NCBI GenBank assembly: GCA_964547855.1
Contig: CAZJPG010000004.1
Location: 1-64,000 of the forward strand
Source of the DNA: JBAZHE01 sp964547855
Lineage (GTDB): Bacteria > Patescibacteriota > Patescibacteriia > Patescibacteriales > WJLG01
Length of the DNA stretch: 64,000 nt
Direction of reading: 5' to 3'
The position numbers and the translations under genes were made by a program. The notes beneath the pieces are model-generated. The model was not told the origin of the DNA and did not search any database. It worked only from the letters and a program-made list of their open reading frames with translations. The stretch's first letter is position 1; each line of letters starts with the position of its first letter. This document shows positions 8,380 through 17,261 of the stretch, piece by piece.

Positions 8380-10164
8380 ATGAAAAATATCAGGAATTTT
8401 TGCATAATTGCCCATATCGATCACGGAAAATCGACTCTTTCCGATAGAATGTTGGAGATGACGGGAACTATAGAAAAGCGCCGCATGAAGGAGCAGTTTT
8501 TAGATATGATGGATTTGGAAAGAGAAAGAGGTATCACCATCAAACTTAAGCCGGTATCCATGAATTTCAATGGTTACGAGATGAATTTGATCGATACTCC
8601 TGGACATGTGGATTTCTCTTATGAGGTTTCTCGCTCTTTGGCGGCGGTCGAAGGAGCTATTTTGCTTATCGACGCTACTCAAGGGATACAGGCTCAGACT
8701 TTGGCTAACTTGTATTTGGCCCTAAAAGAGGATTTGACGATTATCCCAGTAATAAACAAGATCGACCTGCCAGCTGCTGACATACCTAACACAAAGGCCG
8801 AGATAGTGAATTTGATTGGTTGCGATGAAAGTGAAATATTGTCCGCTTCTGGAAAGACTGGCGAGGGCGTTGAGGCCATACTAAAGGCTGTTATAGACAG
8901 GATCCCGCCGCCTACCGGCGATGAGGCTAAACCTACTAGGGCACTTATATTTGATTCTAATTATGATGAATATAAGGGTGTTGTGGCGCATATTAGGGTC
9001 GTTGATGGATCGTTCAAGAAAGGGGATAAGATAAAATTGCTCTCCAGTAAAACAGAGAGTGAAATTTTAGATATCGGCGTATTTAAACCAGACTATCATC
9101 CAACATCCGGTCTTTCCGCTGGTGAGGTCGGATATGTTATCACTGGCTTTAGGGATGTCTCGGAGTGCGGAGTTGGTGATACTGTAACTCTTTTGTCGGA
9201 TCTGGGTAAAGTCGAGCCGCTCAAGGGTTATGAGCAGGCGAAGCCAATGGTCTTTGCCGGTATTTTTCCGCGCGAAGGCAATGATTTCAAGGACCTTAGG
9301 GAGGCTATGGATCGTCTTAAGCTCAATGATTCTTCTTTGACCTATGAACCAGAAAGATCGGAGGCCTTGGGTTTCGGGTTCCGTTGTGGTTTTCTTGGTT
9401 TGCTGCATTTAGAGATATTCCAAGAGCGCCTTCGTCGCGAATTCAATCTTGATTTGATAGTCACCGTGCCAAGTGTAGCTTATAAAGTCTATAAGCGTGG
9501 GACTTTGGAAGAGATCACGGTTAGAACCCCGCAGAAATTGCCGTCTCTCGGAGAAGTCGATCGCATCGAGGAGCCGTGGGTGACCATGGATATCGTGGTG
9601 CCGAAAGAATATATCGGCAAGGTTATGGATTTGGCTCAAGAGAAAAGAGGAATTTATAAAAATACCGAGTATATTGACGAAAAGAGAGTGATCATACATT
9701 ATCAGATGCCGATGGCCTCAATCCTGACCGATTTTTATGATAAGATAAAGAGTGTCAGTTCTGGATACGCTTCGATCAATTATGAGTTTTTGGATTATCG
9801 TCCAGCTAAAGTGGTTAGGCTTGATATTCTAGTCGCTGAGGATATGGTCGAGGCTTTATCGGTTATAACCTACGAAGACGATGCTTATCGACGTGGACGC
9901 GAGATAGTCGAGACTTTGAAAGATTCATTGCCTAAGCAGATGTTCGTGGTCAAGATTCAGGCAGCTGTCGGCGGGAAGATCATTGCCGCTGAGCAGTTGT
10001 CAGCTATGCGCAAGGACGTTACGGCCAAACTTTATGGCGGCGACGTTTCCCGTAAAATGAAACTTTTAAAGAAACAGAAAGAAGGAAAGAAGAAAATGAT
10101 GCAAGCCGGCAAAGGTTCGGTCGAGATACCGCCGGAGACATTTGTAAAGATATTGAAGAAATAG
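8380..10164 (+). CDS. lepA: elongation factor 4 (LepA)
   Basis: Translational GTPase of about 594 residues, the normal LepA length. G1 is AHIDHGKST, G3 is DTPGHVDF, G4 is NKID; the C-terminal LepA-specific domain ends in a Lys-rich tail including LLKKQKEGKKK. LepA acts on ribosomes during elongation or assembly. The frame also opens at TTG 8368, but that codon lies at the end of the upstream terminator's T-run, and family members begin with the equivalent of MKNIRNFCIIAH, so ATG 8380 is preferred. No Shine-Dalgarno sequence is visible. Confidence 0.96.
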   Translation: MKNIRNFCIIAHIDHGKSTLSDRMLEMTGTIEKRRMKEQFLDMMDLERERGITIKLKPVSMNFNGYEMNLIDTPGHVDFSYEVSRSLAAVEGAILLIDATQGIQAQTLANLYLALKEDLTIIPVINKIDLPAADIPNTKAEIVNLIGCDESEILSASGKTGEGVEAILKAVIDRIPPPTGDEAKPTRALIFDSNYDEYKGVVAHIRVVDGSFKKGDKIKLLSSKTESEILDIGVFKPDYHPTSGLSAGEVGYVITGFRDVSECGVGDTVTLLSDLGKVEPLKGYEQAKPMVFAGIFPREGNDFKDLREAMDRLKLNDSSLTYEPERSEALGFGFRCGFLGLLHLEIFQERLRREFNLDLIVTVPSVAYKVYKRGTLEEITVRTPQKLPSLGEVDRIEEPWVTMDIVVPKEYIGKVMDLAQEKRGIYKNTEYIDEKRVIIHYQMPMASILTDFYDKIKSVSSGYASINYEFLDYRPAKVVRLDILVAEDMVEALSVITYEDDAYRRGREIVETLKDSLPKQMFVVKIQAAVGGKIIAAEQLSAMRKDVTAKLYGGDVSRKMKLLKKQKEGKKKMMQAGKGSVEIPPETFVKILKK

Positions 10165-10170
10165 TTTTTG

Positions 10171-10193
10171 GCGCTAATTATAAAGTTTAGCGC
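10171..10193 (+). terminator. hairpin after lepA
   Basis: GCGCTAA (10171-10177) pairs with TTAGCGC (10187-10193). There is no T-run after it, so it may be a weak terminator or an mRNA-end structure. Confidence 0.4.
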
Positions 10194-10223
10194 ATGGTGC
10201 GAAATATTTCATACTTCATATTT

Positions 10224-10319
10224 ATGAAAAAGAAACTTATCGTTAAAATGACCTGGGTATTCATATCGTTGATGGTCATCTTCTCTATGGTGGCCTGGAC
10301 AGTGGCCCCATATCTTTGA
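10224..10319 (+). CDS. 31-residue single-pass membrane peptide
   Basis: ATG at 10224 opens a short frame: a basic start (MKKK), one hydrophobic segment, and an end at TVAPYL. It fills the gap between lepA and recJ and stops 22 bp before recJ. The composition is that of a small membrane protein; there is no Shine-Dalgarno sequence, in keeping with neighbours. No family is recognised, and only conservation of the peptide in relatives would prove it is real. Confidence 0.45.
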   Translation: MKKKLIVKMTWVFISLMVIFSMVAWTVAPYL

Positions 10320-10341
10320 TTTTTGATTTTTACGCCCATCA

Positions 10342-12054
10342 ATGAATAGAATATGGCAAGCTTTGCCTAAAGCAAGAGAGGATTTTTTTAAGAGATACCC
10401 GGAGTACGACCGGGTTGTCTTGCAGTTGCTATATAATCGCGGCATCAGAGACCGCGATGACATGGAATTCTTTCTGTCTGGTCGCTATGAGGAGAATTTC
10501 GACCCTTTTATCTTTAGAAAGATGGAGGAGGCCGTGGCTTTGGTGATTGACACTATTAAGTCCAGACAGAAAATTTGCGTCTATGGCGATTATGATGCTG
10601 ACGGAGTCACTTCGACATCTTTATTGTTTGAGGTTTTAACGACGCTCAAGGCCGATTGTTTCGTTTATATACCGAATCGATCTAGCGAGGGGTATGGAAT
10701 GCATAATAGTGCGATTGATAAGATAGCCGGTAAGGGGGCTAAATTGATCATTACCGTCGATAATGGGATTCGCAATAAGGCCGAGATAATATATGCCAAG
10801 GAGAAGGGTATGGATGTTATAGTTACTGATCACCATGAACCACCAGAGTTAGTCGATGATTTGCCGCCATGTCTGATCATTGACCCGCACGTAAAAGGCG
10901 AGAGATATCCATTTAAATATTTGGCTGGAGTGGCCGTAGCCTTTAAATTGGCCAGGGCTTTAGTCGAGAGATCGACTTTGGCGGCCGAAATGAAGGAGAA
11001 ATTATTAACGAAGGTTTTGGATTTGGTGGCCATTGGCACCGTAGCCGATTGTGTGACTCTTCTTGGTGAGAATCGCTTGCTTTTAAAGAAAGGGTTGGAG
11101 GTTTTGAACTCGACCAAGAGAGTTGGCCTTAAGGAACTCATAAAGAAGGCTAAAATAGACGGTAAGCACCTAGAGTCCTGGAATATAGGTTTTCAAATAG
11201 CTCCTCGTCTCAATGCTTCCGGGCGCATGGGCAGTGCTGGTGGAGCCTTTAATTTACTCTCGACCAAAGAAAAGGAAATCGCGGAAGAGGAAGCCGAGAA
11301 GTTGGATGAGAGAAATCAGCGTCGTCAGAAAGAAACAGAGGAGATAGTGCGCGAAGTCGAAGAACAAATAAAAGAACAACTTGAAGAGAAGATAATTATC
11401 GGCGTTTGCCCAGACGAAAAAAAGCCATGGAACGAAGGTATTGTGGGCTTGGTGGCTGGTCGCATAGCTGAAAAATATTATAAGCCATGTTTGGTCATGA
11501 CCAAGGCCGAAGGGTTTTATAAAGGCTCTGGACGCAGCATTGATGAATTCAATTTATTCAAGGCCTTAGAGGAGGCAAAGGAGCATTTAGCTAAGCACGG
11601 CGGTCATCAGTTGGCTTGTGGTTTTTCTTTATCCGTTTCCAAATTATCATCGTTTTCCGCTAAGATGCGAGAGATAGCCAGAAGGGAACTCGATGGTGTC
11701 AATCTGGAGTCAAAGGTCGTAATAGACTGTGAGTTAGAAGGCGGAAAAATAAACCGAGAGTTATTGAAGGATATAAGCAAGTTAGAGCCTTTTGGCTTTC
11801 GCAATCCGCAGCCTAAATTCATGACCAAGGGTCTAATGATCAGGGATATAGTTTATCTTGGTGCGGAAAAGAAGCATATTAAATTGCGTTTCGATGGTCT
11901 CTGGGGCATCGGTTTTTCTAAGGCCGAGGAATGGAAGGATATTAAGATCGGCGATGTCGTTGACGCTGCCTATCATCTTGAGCTTAATGAATTTAACGGC
12001 AGTTCCAACTTGCAACTGAAGTTGGTTGACATTAGATTGAGCCACGGAGTGTGA
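10342..12054 (+). CDS. recJ: single-strand-specific exonuclease RecJ
   Basis: 570 residues, the standard RecJ length. The DHH phosphoesterase motifs are complete: DYDADG (residues 83-88), DNG (140-142), DHH (163-165), and the DHHA1 motif with GGHQLACGF near residue 420; an OB-fold follows at the C-terminus. RecJ degrades single-stranded DNA 5' to 3' in recombination and mismatch repair. A helical insert around residues 310-355 (Glu/Lys-rich) is typical of the linker between the two lobes. It is followed by a GC-rich inverted-repeat element and rnhA on the same strand. Confidence 0.95.
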   Translation: MNRIWQALPKAREDFFKRYPEYDRVVLQLLYNRGIRDRDDMEFFLSGRYEENFDPFIFRKMEEAVALVIDTIKSRQKICVYGDYDADGVTSTSLLFEVLTTLKADCFVYIPNRSSEGYGMHNSAIDKIAGKGAKLIITVDNGIRNKAEIIYAKEKGMDVIVTDHHEPPELVDDLPPCLIIDPHVKGERYPFKYLAGVAVAFKLARALVERSTLAAEMKEKLLTKVLDLVAIGTVADCVTLLGENRLLLKKGLEVLNSTKRVGLKELIKKAKIDGKHLESWNIGFQIAPRLNASGRMGSAGGAFNLLSTKEKEIAEEEAEKLDERNQRRQKETEEIVREVEEQIKEQLEEKIIIGVCPDEKKPWNEGIVGLVAGRIAEKYYKPCLVMTKAEGFYKGSGRSIDEFNLFKALEEAKEHLAKHGGHQLACGFSLSVSKLSSFSAKMREIARRELDGVNLESKVVIDCELEGGKINRELLKDISKLEPFGFRNPQPKFMTKGLMIRDIVYLGAEKKHIKLRFDGLWGIGFSKAEEWKDIKIGDVVDAAYHLELNEFNGSSNLQLKLVDIRLSHGV

Positions 12055-12072
12055 ATTAATATTCGTTTTGTT

Positions 12073-12197
12073 TAATCTTTTGTCGGCTACCGCTCACCGC
12101 CTCCGGCGCGGCGGTTCGCTACTGCTTCTCGCGGCCTCTTCGCGCCTTGCGCGAAACTGTGCCCGGCCGCTTCGAAGAAGCGCGCCGACAAAGATTA
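12073..12197. repeat. GC-rich element bounded by imperfect inverted repeats
   Basis: The ends TAATCTTTTGTCGGC (12073-12087) and GCCGACAAAGATTA (12184-12197) are inverted repeats with one extra T. The interior is far more GC-rich than its surroundings and folds into nested stems, including TTCGCGC (12139-12145) with GCGCGAA (12149-12155) and a GCGGCC/GGCCGC pair outside it. It sits between recJ and rnhA. It could be a miniature mobile element, a processing site or an elaborate terminator. Confidence 0.7.
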
Positions 12198-12217
12198 AAA
12201 AAACATATAAGGCATAT

Positions 12218-12637
12218 ATGGAAAATTCAAAAGAACTAATAATCCATACCGACGGTGGAGCTAGGGGTAATCCTGGGCCGGCCGGCATAGGCGCGGTTTT
12301 AAAGGATAAAGATGGTAATTTGGTAGCTGAGGTCTCCGAATATATCGGTGAGACGACGAATAATCAAGCCGAGTATAGGGCGGTTTTAGCGGCATTGGAG
12401 AAGGCCAAATCATTGGGAGCCGAAGAGTTGGAGTTCGTGTTAGATAGTGAATTGGTGGTTAAACAGCTTAATCGGGAATACAAAGTCAAAGACAAAGGTT
12501 TAGCTGTAGTTTTCATGAAAGTATATAACGCTTCATTGGGATTTAAGAAAGTTTCATTTCGCCATGTTCGTCGTGAGATGAATAAGGAAGCTGATGCTTT
12601 GGTGAACAAGGCGTTGGACGCAAGGACTAGTATTTAG
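12218..12637 (+). CDS. rnhA: ribonuclease HI
   Basis: 139 residues from ATG 12218. It has the acidic active-site pattern of type 1 RNase H: first Asp in HTDGGARGNPG, Glu in NNQAEY, Asp in VLDSELVV, and a late Asp in NKEADALVN. It hydrolyses RNA in RNA-DNA hybrids. The frame is open upstream to 12068, but that part translates the GC-rich inverted-repeat element into Arg/Leu/Ser-rich nonsense, so the downstream ATG is chosen. RNase H family proteins of this short, single-domain form are usual. Confidence 0.94.
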   Translation: MENSKELIIHTDGGARGNPGPAGIGAVLKDKDGNLVAEVSEYIGETTNNQAEYRAVLAALEKAKSLGAEELEFVLDSELVVKQLNREYKVKDKGLAVVFMKVYNASLGFKKVSFRHVRREMNKEADALVNKALDARTSI

Positions 12638-12640
12638 TAT

Positions 12641-12669
12641 AAAGCCCCTTGTTGGGGTTTTATTTTTTA
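12641..12669 (+). terminator. terminator of rnhA
   Basis: GCCCC (12644-12648) pairs with GGGG (12654-12657) plus flanking A-T pairs, followed by a T-rich run. Confidence 0.7.
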
Positions 12670-12725
12670 ACCATTTTAAAATACTCGATACTTTATACTA
12701 GATACTAAATAAACTTTTCCACAAC

Positions 12726-12762
12726 AAAAAACCCACCAATTTCTTGGCGGGTTTTTTGTTTT
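12726..12762. terminator. bidirectional terminator between rnhA and porB
   Basis: ACCCACCAA (12731-12739) pairs with TTGGCGGGT (12744-12752) with one mismatch; A-run left, T-run right. It separates convergent units. Confidence 0.75.
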
Positions 12763-12783
12763 GTCTTAGGTTTTTCTTTATTA

Positions 12784-13713
12784 TTATTCTAAATCAGCCC
12801 GTAGGCCAAACCTAGTAATGTTAGCATCTGCAATGCTTTGTATATATTTTATCTCATCTTCTCCTTTTTGTGAAGTGAATAAGTGTTTGAAGCGAGCCTG
12901 GATCTTCAAATACTCTTCGACTGGTTTGAACTCTTTCATCTTGGACGAATTGACTAACTGACCATCGATGAACTCTAATTGCGGGTAAAGACCCGTTTGA
13001 ACGGCTAGCTTGCCAGCTTTCATAGCATCAGAAGGCTTTAATCCCCAACCAGGTATGCAAGGAGCCATTATCTGTATATAGGCAGGTCCTCCCATCTCCA
13101 AGGCTTTTTTAACTTTAGCAGTTATGTCCTGCGGGTATCCGGCGGTCGATTGAGCTACGTATTTCAAACCGTGAGCCAAGGCTATCCCGATCATGTCTTT
13201 TTTTCTTTGTGTGGAGCCGATAGACTCCTTTCCGGCCGGTGCGGTGGTAGTGGAAGCTCCAGCTGGAGTCGCTCCAGAGGCTTGATAGCCGGTGTTGGAG
13301 TATATCTCTGTGTCATAACAGATATAGACGACGTCGTCGCCACGCTCCCACATTCCTGATATTAGACCTATGCCGATATCGAATGTCGCGCCATCGCCAC
13401 CTTGGGCGATCACCTTAGTCTTTATTTCCTTGCCTCCTCGCTTGATTTTAGCGTCTAAGGCAGCTCGTATCCCAGAGGCTACGGCTGACGCATTTTCAAA
13501 TAAAGAATGTATCCATGGCACTTTCCAAGATGATTCCGGATAAGGAGTGGTGGTCACCTCACTACAGCCAGTGGCATTGGCGATAATGACGTCTGGTCCC
13601 ATGGCGCGAGTGGCGGCCATAGCCGACACCAATAATCCGCAGCCAGCACAGGCTCGGTGCCCAGAAGCGATCAGTACGTCGCCTTGTTTTAACTCTGTTT
13701 TGTTATTGTTCAT
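12784..13713 (-). CDS. porB: pyruvate:ferredoxin oxidoreductase, beta subunit
   Basis: 309 residues with the thiamine-diphosphate-binding beta-subunit pattern: ACAGCG near residue 21 (iron-sulfur Cys pair), GCSE, the TPP/Mg motif GGDGATFDIG, and SNTGYQ. With alpha, gamma and delta subunits it oxidises pyruvate (or a related 2-oxoacid) to acetyl-CoA, CO2 and reduced ferredoxin in the cytoplasm. Substrate preference cannot be read from the sequence. It is the last gene of the operon, separated from porA by an unrelated secreted-type gene that ends 12 bp before it. Confidence 0.94.
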   Translation of the reverse strand: MNNNKTELKQGDVLIASGHRACAGCGLLVSAMAATRAMGPDVIIANATGCSEVTTTPYPESSWKVPWIHSLFENASAVASGIRAALDAKIKRGGKEIKTKVIAQGGDGATFDIGIGLISGMWERGDDVVYICYDTEIYSNTGYQASGATPAGASTTTAPAGKESIGSTQRKKDMIGIALAHGLKYVAQSTAGYPQDITAKVKKALEMGGPAYIQIMAPCIPGWGLKPSDAMKAGKLAVQTGLYPQLEFIDGQLVNSSKMKEFKPVEEYLKIQARFKHLFTSQKGEDEIKYIQSIADANITRFGLRADLE

Positions 13714-13725
13714 ATTTATTTTTTG

Positions 13726-14955
13726 TTATTCAACATGAAAATGATTTGCACTGGCATCTTTGTTGTATTTGCAGTTAGATGCTTCAGTATAGTAGTCACA
13801 ACAAGTTGGTCCGCTTGTGCACTCATATTGAAAGTTGGTCAGGTTCGCTGCCTTTAATTTTTTAGCCATGGTGTCGACTTTTGTTGGATCTTCGCTTTTG
13901 TCTGTAAAATTTAAATCAACACATCTGCCGTCTGTATGACATGGGTCTATGTGATGGTCTGTCGGTGGCCAAGCTTCGGTTACTTGCCAACCACTATAGG
14001 TCATATATATTGTTTTTAGCTTTTCGGCCATCTCTGGGGATGCTTTGCAGCTAGAAGCATTTTTGCACATTCCTAGATATATGTCTGTGCAATTATCACA
14101 TGCCTTACAATTTATTTTGTAATCATTTGGGCAGCCAGGTGGTATGGTCGGACAGCAGCAAGTTTGATTACTTCCTACGTTGGAGCCACATAATTTTACG
14201 GCAAGCAGGTTATTAGAACTTCCTGTAAGATCGATGGCTGAATAACTGTATTTAGTTTGGTTTTCTTGACAGGTATTATTTGCTGCCCAGGAGCAGCCAG
14301 GCTGTTGTTGATATGAACAGCAGCAAGCGTAGTTGTCGCCTGGTTTTTTTGTGGCTGCACAATCAGAATCGGTGCCGCTTGGCGTGTTTGGTGGACAACC
14401 AGTATTACCGGTCCCACTGGTTGTCTCTGATCCGGTTTTTACTTTTTGCGTCTCAGTCCAGGAGCAATTTTTTTCGGAAGAATTGGTACTGCTTTTCACG
14501 TCAAATTTCAGGCTCGTTACATTACTACTTAGATTAACCAGTGCAGGATTGACCTGTGATAGCACTATATACGATGTTAGAACTAATACCATGCCAGTAA
14601 TGGCGGCGAATATCATTTCCTTGGCCTCTCCGATCGAGGATGGGTTTCCTCCGGCCAATATCCATCTAAGGCCGCCGATCATAAGCATGACCGCAGCCAA
14701 GATGCCTACAGCTCCAACGGCGTAAGTATAGACGGATTTAACGTAGGCCGCGATTGGTGCGGTAGTCTTATCAAAGACGATGTCCTGGCCGATCGGTACG
14801 TTGGCTTTGAACGTCTCTTGGGCGTTGGCTATTTCTGGCGATGAAAAACTTCCGACAGCGGCAACTGTTTGAGCTGCGGCCAAAGCAACGAATACCCAGG
14901 CCATTAGGCGGGGCATTAATCTAAGCTTGGAAGTCTTATTTTTCTTTTTAGGCAT
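13726..14955 (-). CDS. VirB2/TrbC-like pilin domain fused to Cys-rich region and M15-like peptidase domain
   Basis: 409 residues. Residues 1-46 are a signal-like segment ending near ANAQ. Residues 65-145 hold two hydrophobic helices separated by GGLRWILAGGNPSSIGEA, the layout of CPR VirB2/TrbC-like pilins. Then comes a Cys-rich region (about 165-300, many CC and CxxC pairs). The C-terminus (about 305-409) has DHHIDPCHTDGRCVDL and ends in HFHVE, resembling the His/Asp zinc ligands of M15 D-Ala-D-Ala peptidases. It may be an envelope protein that anchors in the membrane and cuts peptidoglycan or docks to the secretion apparatus. Its position between porA and porB is unexpected. Domain calls are by motif, so the peptidase role is tentative. 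Confidence 0.75.
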   Translation of the reverse strand: MPKKKNKTSKLRLMPRLMAWVFVALAAAQTVAAVGSFSSPEIANAQETFKANVPIGQDIVFDKTTAPIAAYVKSVYTYAVGAVGILAAVMLMIGGLRWILAGGNPSSIGEAKEMIFAAITGMVLVLTSYIVLSQVNPALVNLSSNVTSLKFDVKSSTNSSEKNCSWTETQKVKTGSETTSGTGNTGCPPNTPSGTDSDCAATKKPGDNYACCCSYQQQPGCSWAANNTCQENQTKYSYSAIDLTGSSNNLLAVKLCGSNVGSNQTCCCPTIPPGCPNDYKINCKACDNCTDIYLGMCKNASSCKASPEMAEKLKTIYMTYSGWQVTEAWPPTDHHIDPCHTDGRCVDLNFTDKSEDPTKVDTMAKKLKAANLTNFQYECTSGPTCCDYYTEASNCKYNKDASANHFHVE

Positions 14956-15111
14956 AAGCGCGGTAGTAGTAAATATTTTTTAGGGATTTGATAAAGCGTT
15001 TTTCTGTCCATGCTTTATACATGATACTTAATACTTCATGCAAAAAGTATAATGTATAAAGTATAATGCCCGATGCGTGTAAAGATTTGAAAATTTATCG
15101 TTTTTGTTACT

Positions 15112-16320
15112 TTATTTACCAAGCCAAATATCTTCCTCTCCGCCAGGGATGGATTTTTCCAATATCGTTTCAAAGGTTTCAGCATTAATATCTCGTCCGC
15201 CAAGCCCGACGACAAAGCTTTTAACTGAAGAAAAACCTTTATTCAATAAGGAAGACCGAACTTCCAAGGCTAGAGGGGCAGTCGCTCCTAAAGATGCATC
15301 TTTTTCGACTACGGCTACATTTTTGGCTCCGAATTTTTTCAAGGCTTCGGCTATCTCTTCTCCTGGCCATGGGCGCATAGTTCTTATTTTTAATACTCCG
15401 ACTTTGCCTTTGCCTCCGGAGAACATTCCACTTGGCGCTTTTTTATTGGCTTTATCAGCGGCATCCTTCGCCGTTCCAGCCAAAGAACCCATGGTGATTA
15501 TGACTTTTTCAGCCTTTGCTGGTCCGTAGTATTCAAGTAGGCCAGTATCCAAAAGAACGTCTTTGCATTCTTTGCACAAAGTTTTGAAAGCCTTTTTGTA
15601 TTTTTGGTACTCTTCGTTTATGAGCTTTTTAGAGTCGATGATATTTTCATGAGCTTCTTTTCTTATCTCGAAATAATGCGCCGGAGTGGCTAAGGCACCC
15701 AAGGTTCTAGGATTCTCTGGGTCTAAGTAGCTGCCTTTTTTTGGTTTGTAGGTTGGCAAGAATTTTTGCACATCCTTTTCTTCTGGTAGTATAACCTCCT
15801 CATAAGAATGAGTAAGCACGAAGCCGTCGACATTCACGATGGCTGGGGCCATTATTTTCTCGGCGACCTTATAGGAAATGATGTGCTGCATGACCGCTTC
15901 TTGGTGATTCTCGGAGAACAATATTAAAAAGCCAGCATCGCGGATGGCCATGATGTCTTGTTGGTCGTTCCATATACTGATCGGGGAGGAAATGGCACGA
16001 TTGGCGCAAGTGATAACGGCCGGCAACCTCATACCAGCAATGTTGTATAACACTTCGGTCATCAACAATAATCCTTGTGAGCTGGTCGAGGTATATACTC
16101 TTTCGCCGGTAGCACTGGCACCTAGTATTATCGAAGCGGCTGCGAATTCGCTTTCGGCACGCAAGTATTCATAGTCGGCTTCACCATCGGCCTTAAAGCG
16201 AGCCAGATCTTCAACGATGTGCGTTTGCGGGGTTATTGGGTAGGCCGAAATGACCGTTGGCTTGATCGCTTTGATGGTCAAGGCGATGGCACGAGACCCT
16301 TCGAGTATTTGAGGTTTCAT
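15112..16320 (-). CDS. porA: pyruvate:ferredoxin oxidoreductase, alpha subunit
   Basis: 402 residues with the alpha-subunit hallmark AYPITPQT near residue 42 and a conserved ATGERVYTSTSSQG region that contacts the thiamine cofactor. It provides the pyrimidine-binding half of the active site shared with PorB. The gene is read after porD and before the pilin/peptidase gene. The 98-bp gap upstream and the 156-bp gap downstream contain short, degenerate A/T-rich word repeats instead of obvious signals. Confidence 0.95.
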   Translation of the reverse strand: MKPQILEGSRAIALTIKAIKPTVISAYPITPQTHIVEDLARFKADGEADYEYLRAESEFAAASIILGASATGERVYTSTSSQGLLLMTEVLYNIAGMRLPAVITCANRAISSPISIWNDQQDIMAIRDAGFLILFSENHQEAVMQHIISYKVAEKIMAPAIVNVDGFVLTHSYEEVILPEEKDVQKFLPTYKPKKGSYLDPENPRTLGALATPAHYFEIRKEAHENIIDSKKLINEEYQKYKKAFKTLCKECKDVLLDTGLLEYYGPAKAEKVIITMGSLAGTAKDAADKANKKAPSGMFSGGKGKVGVLKIRTMRPWPGEEIAEALKKFGAKNVAVVEKDASLGATAPLALEVRSSLLNKGFSSVKSFVVGLGGRDINAETFETILEKSIPGGEEDIWLGK

Positions 16321-16418
16321 AGTTTAATTGAATATTGAATACTGAATTATGAATTCAGAATTTTATTTTTATATTTATGATTCACTATTCACTATTCAGT
16401 TTTTCGTAAAAACAAGAA

Positions 16419-16682
16419 TTATTTTTTCTCCAGTTCCATGGCAATGCATTTGACTGGGCACTCTTCGGCACAGAGGCCGCAGCCTTTGCAATAATCATAA
16501 TTCGTCTCTGGTCTTTGGCCCTTTTCAGTATCTTTCATTTTTATGGCATTGTCAGGACAGACCCTGGCGCAAGTGCCACAACCAATGCATTTTTCTTGAT
16601 CGGTCTTGGGGATGAAAGTTCTCCAGTCGCCGGTCTTATTGTTCATGGTCGAACCGGGGGCGACCGTTAGATCTATAGTCAT
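16419..16682 (-). CDS. porD: pyruvate:ferredoxin oxidoreductase, delta (ferredoxin) subunit
   Basis: 87 residues with two complete [4Fe-4S] motifs: CIGCGTCARVCP and CKGCGLCAEECP. This is the electron-transfer subunit that passes electrons from the active site to external ferredoxin. It lies 12 bp downstream of porG on the same transcript. Confidence 0.95.
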   Translation of the reverse strand: MTIDLTVAPGSTMNNKTGDWRTFIPKTDQEKCIGCGTCARVCPDNAIKMKDTEKGQRPETNYDYCKGCGLCAEECPVKCIAMELEKK

Positions 16683-16694
16683 ATTTGTTTTTAA

Positions 16695-17255
16695 TTAAGA
16701 ATGATAAGCTCTTTCCAGGGCCTCTATATTCTTTTTGATTATCTCTTCGCCTTTTTCTTCGAATTTTTCCTCAATAGCTTTCTTTAACCCCTCAATGCTT
16801 AAAAGTCCGTCCAGTTTTGCCAAAGCTCCAAGAATGGTCGTGTTGGAAAGGTTTTTGCCAAAGATTTCCATAGCTATCTTGGTGGCGTCCACTGGGTAGA
16901 TGTTTCCGGCTGGAACGGATTTTTTATCTTGTCCGTAGGTTAATTTTATTTCTTCCTTAGGCTTTGAGGTGTTCACTACTACGATAACGTTCTCGTCGCA
17001 ATCGGCAGTTGGATTTAAGCCTACTAAGGTTGGGTCGAGTATTATTAAAATATCAGGACTGGATACTTGCTCTCTGGTGCGTATGAAATTTTCGTCTATG
17101 CGGGCAAAGGCCTGAATAGGCGCGCCAGTACGCTCAACGCCAAAGGAAGGAAAGGCTTGCGATTGTTTGCCGTCTTTGTAAGCGGCGATAGCTAGCAATT
17201 CGGCGGCCGTGACCACTCCCTGACCACCGCGGCCATGCAATCTGATTTGTTTCAT
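16695..17255 (-). CDS. porG: pyruvate:ferredoxin oxidoreductase, gamma subunit
   Basis: 186 residues of the gamma-subunit family, starting with RLHGRGGQGVVTAAELLA, the diagnostic N-terminal motif, and containing SFGVERTGAPIQAF. It contributes to CoA binding and assembly of the complex. The start is 6 bp after the stop of the DsbA-like gene, so oxidoreductase and thioredoxin-fold protein are co-transcribed. Confidence 0.94.
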   Translation of the reverse strand: MKQIRLHGRGGQGVVTAAELLAIAAYKDGKQSQAFPSFGVERTGAPIQAFARIDENFIRTREQVSSPDILIILDPTLVGLNPTADCDENVIVVVNTSKPKEEIKLTYGQDKKSVPAGNIYPVDATKIAMEIFGKNLSNTTILGALAKLDGLLSIEGLKKAIEEKFEEKGEEIIKKNIEALERAYHS

Positions 17256-17261
17256 ATTCGA

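Noticed and set aside
12068..12217. N-terminal extension of RNase HI
   Set aside because: It translates the GC-rich inverted-repeat element; the family starts near the ATG at 12218.
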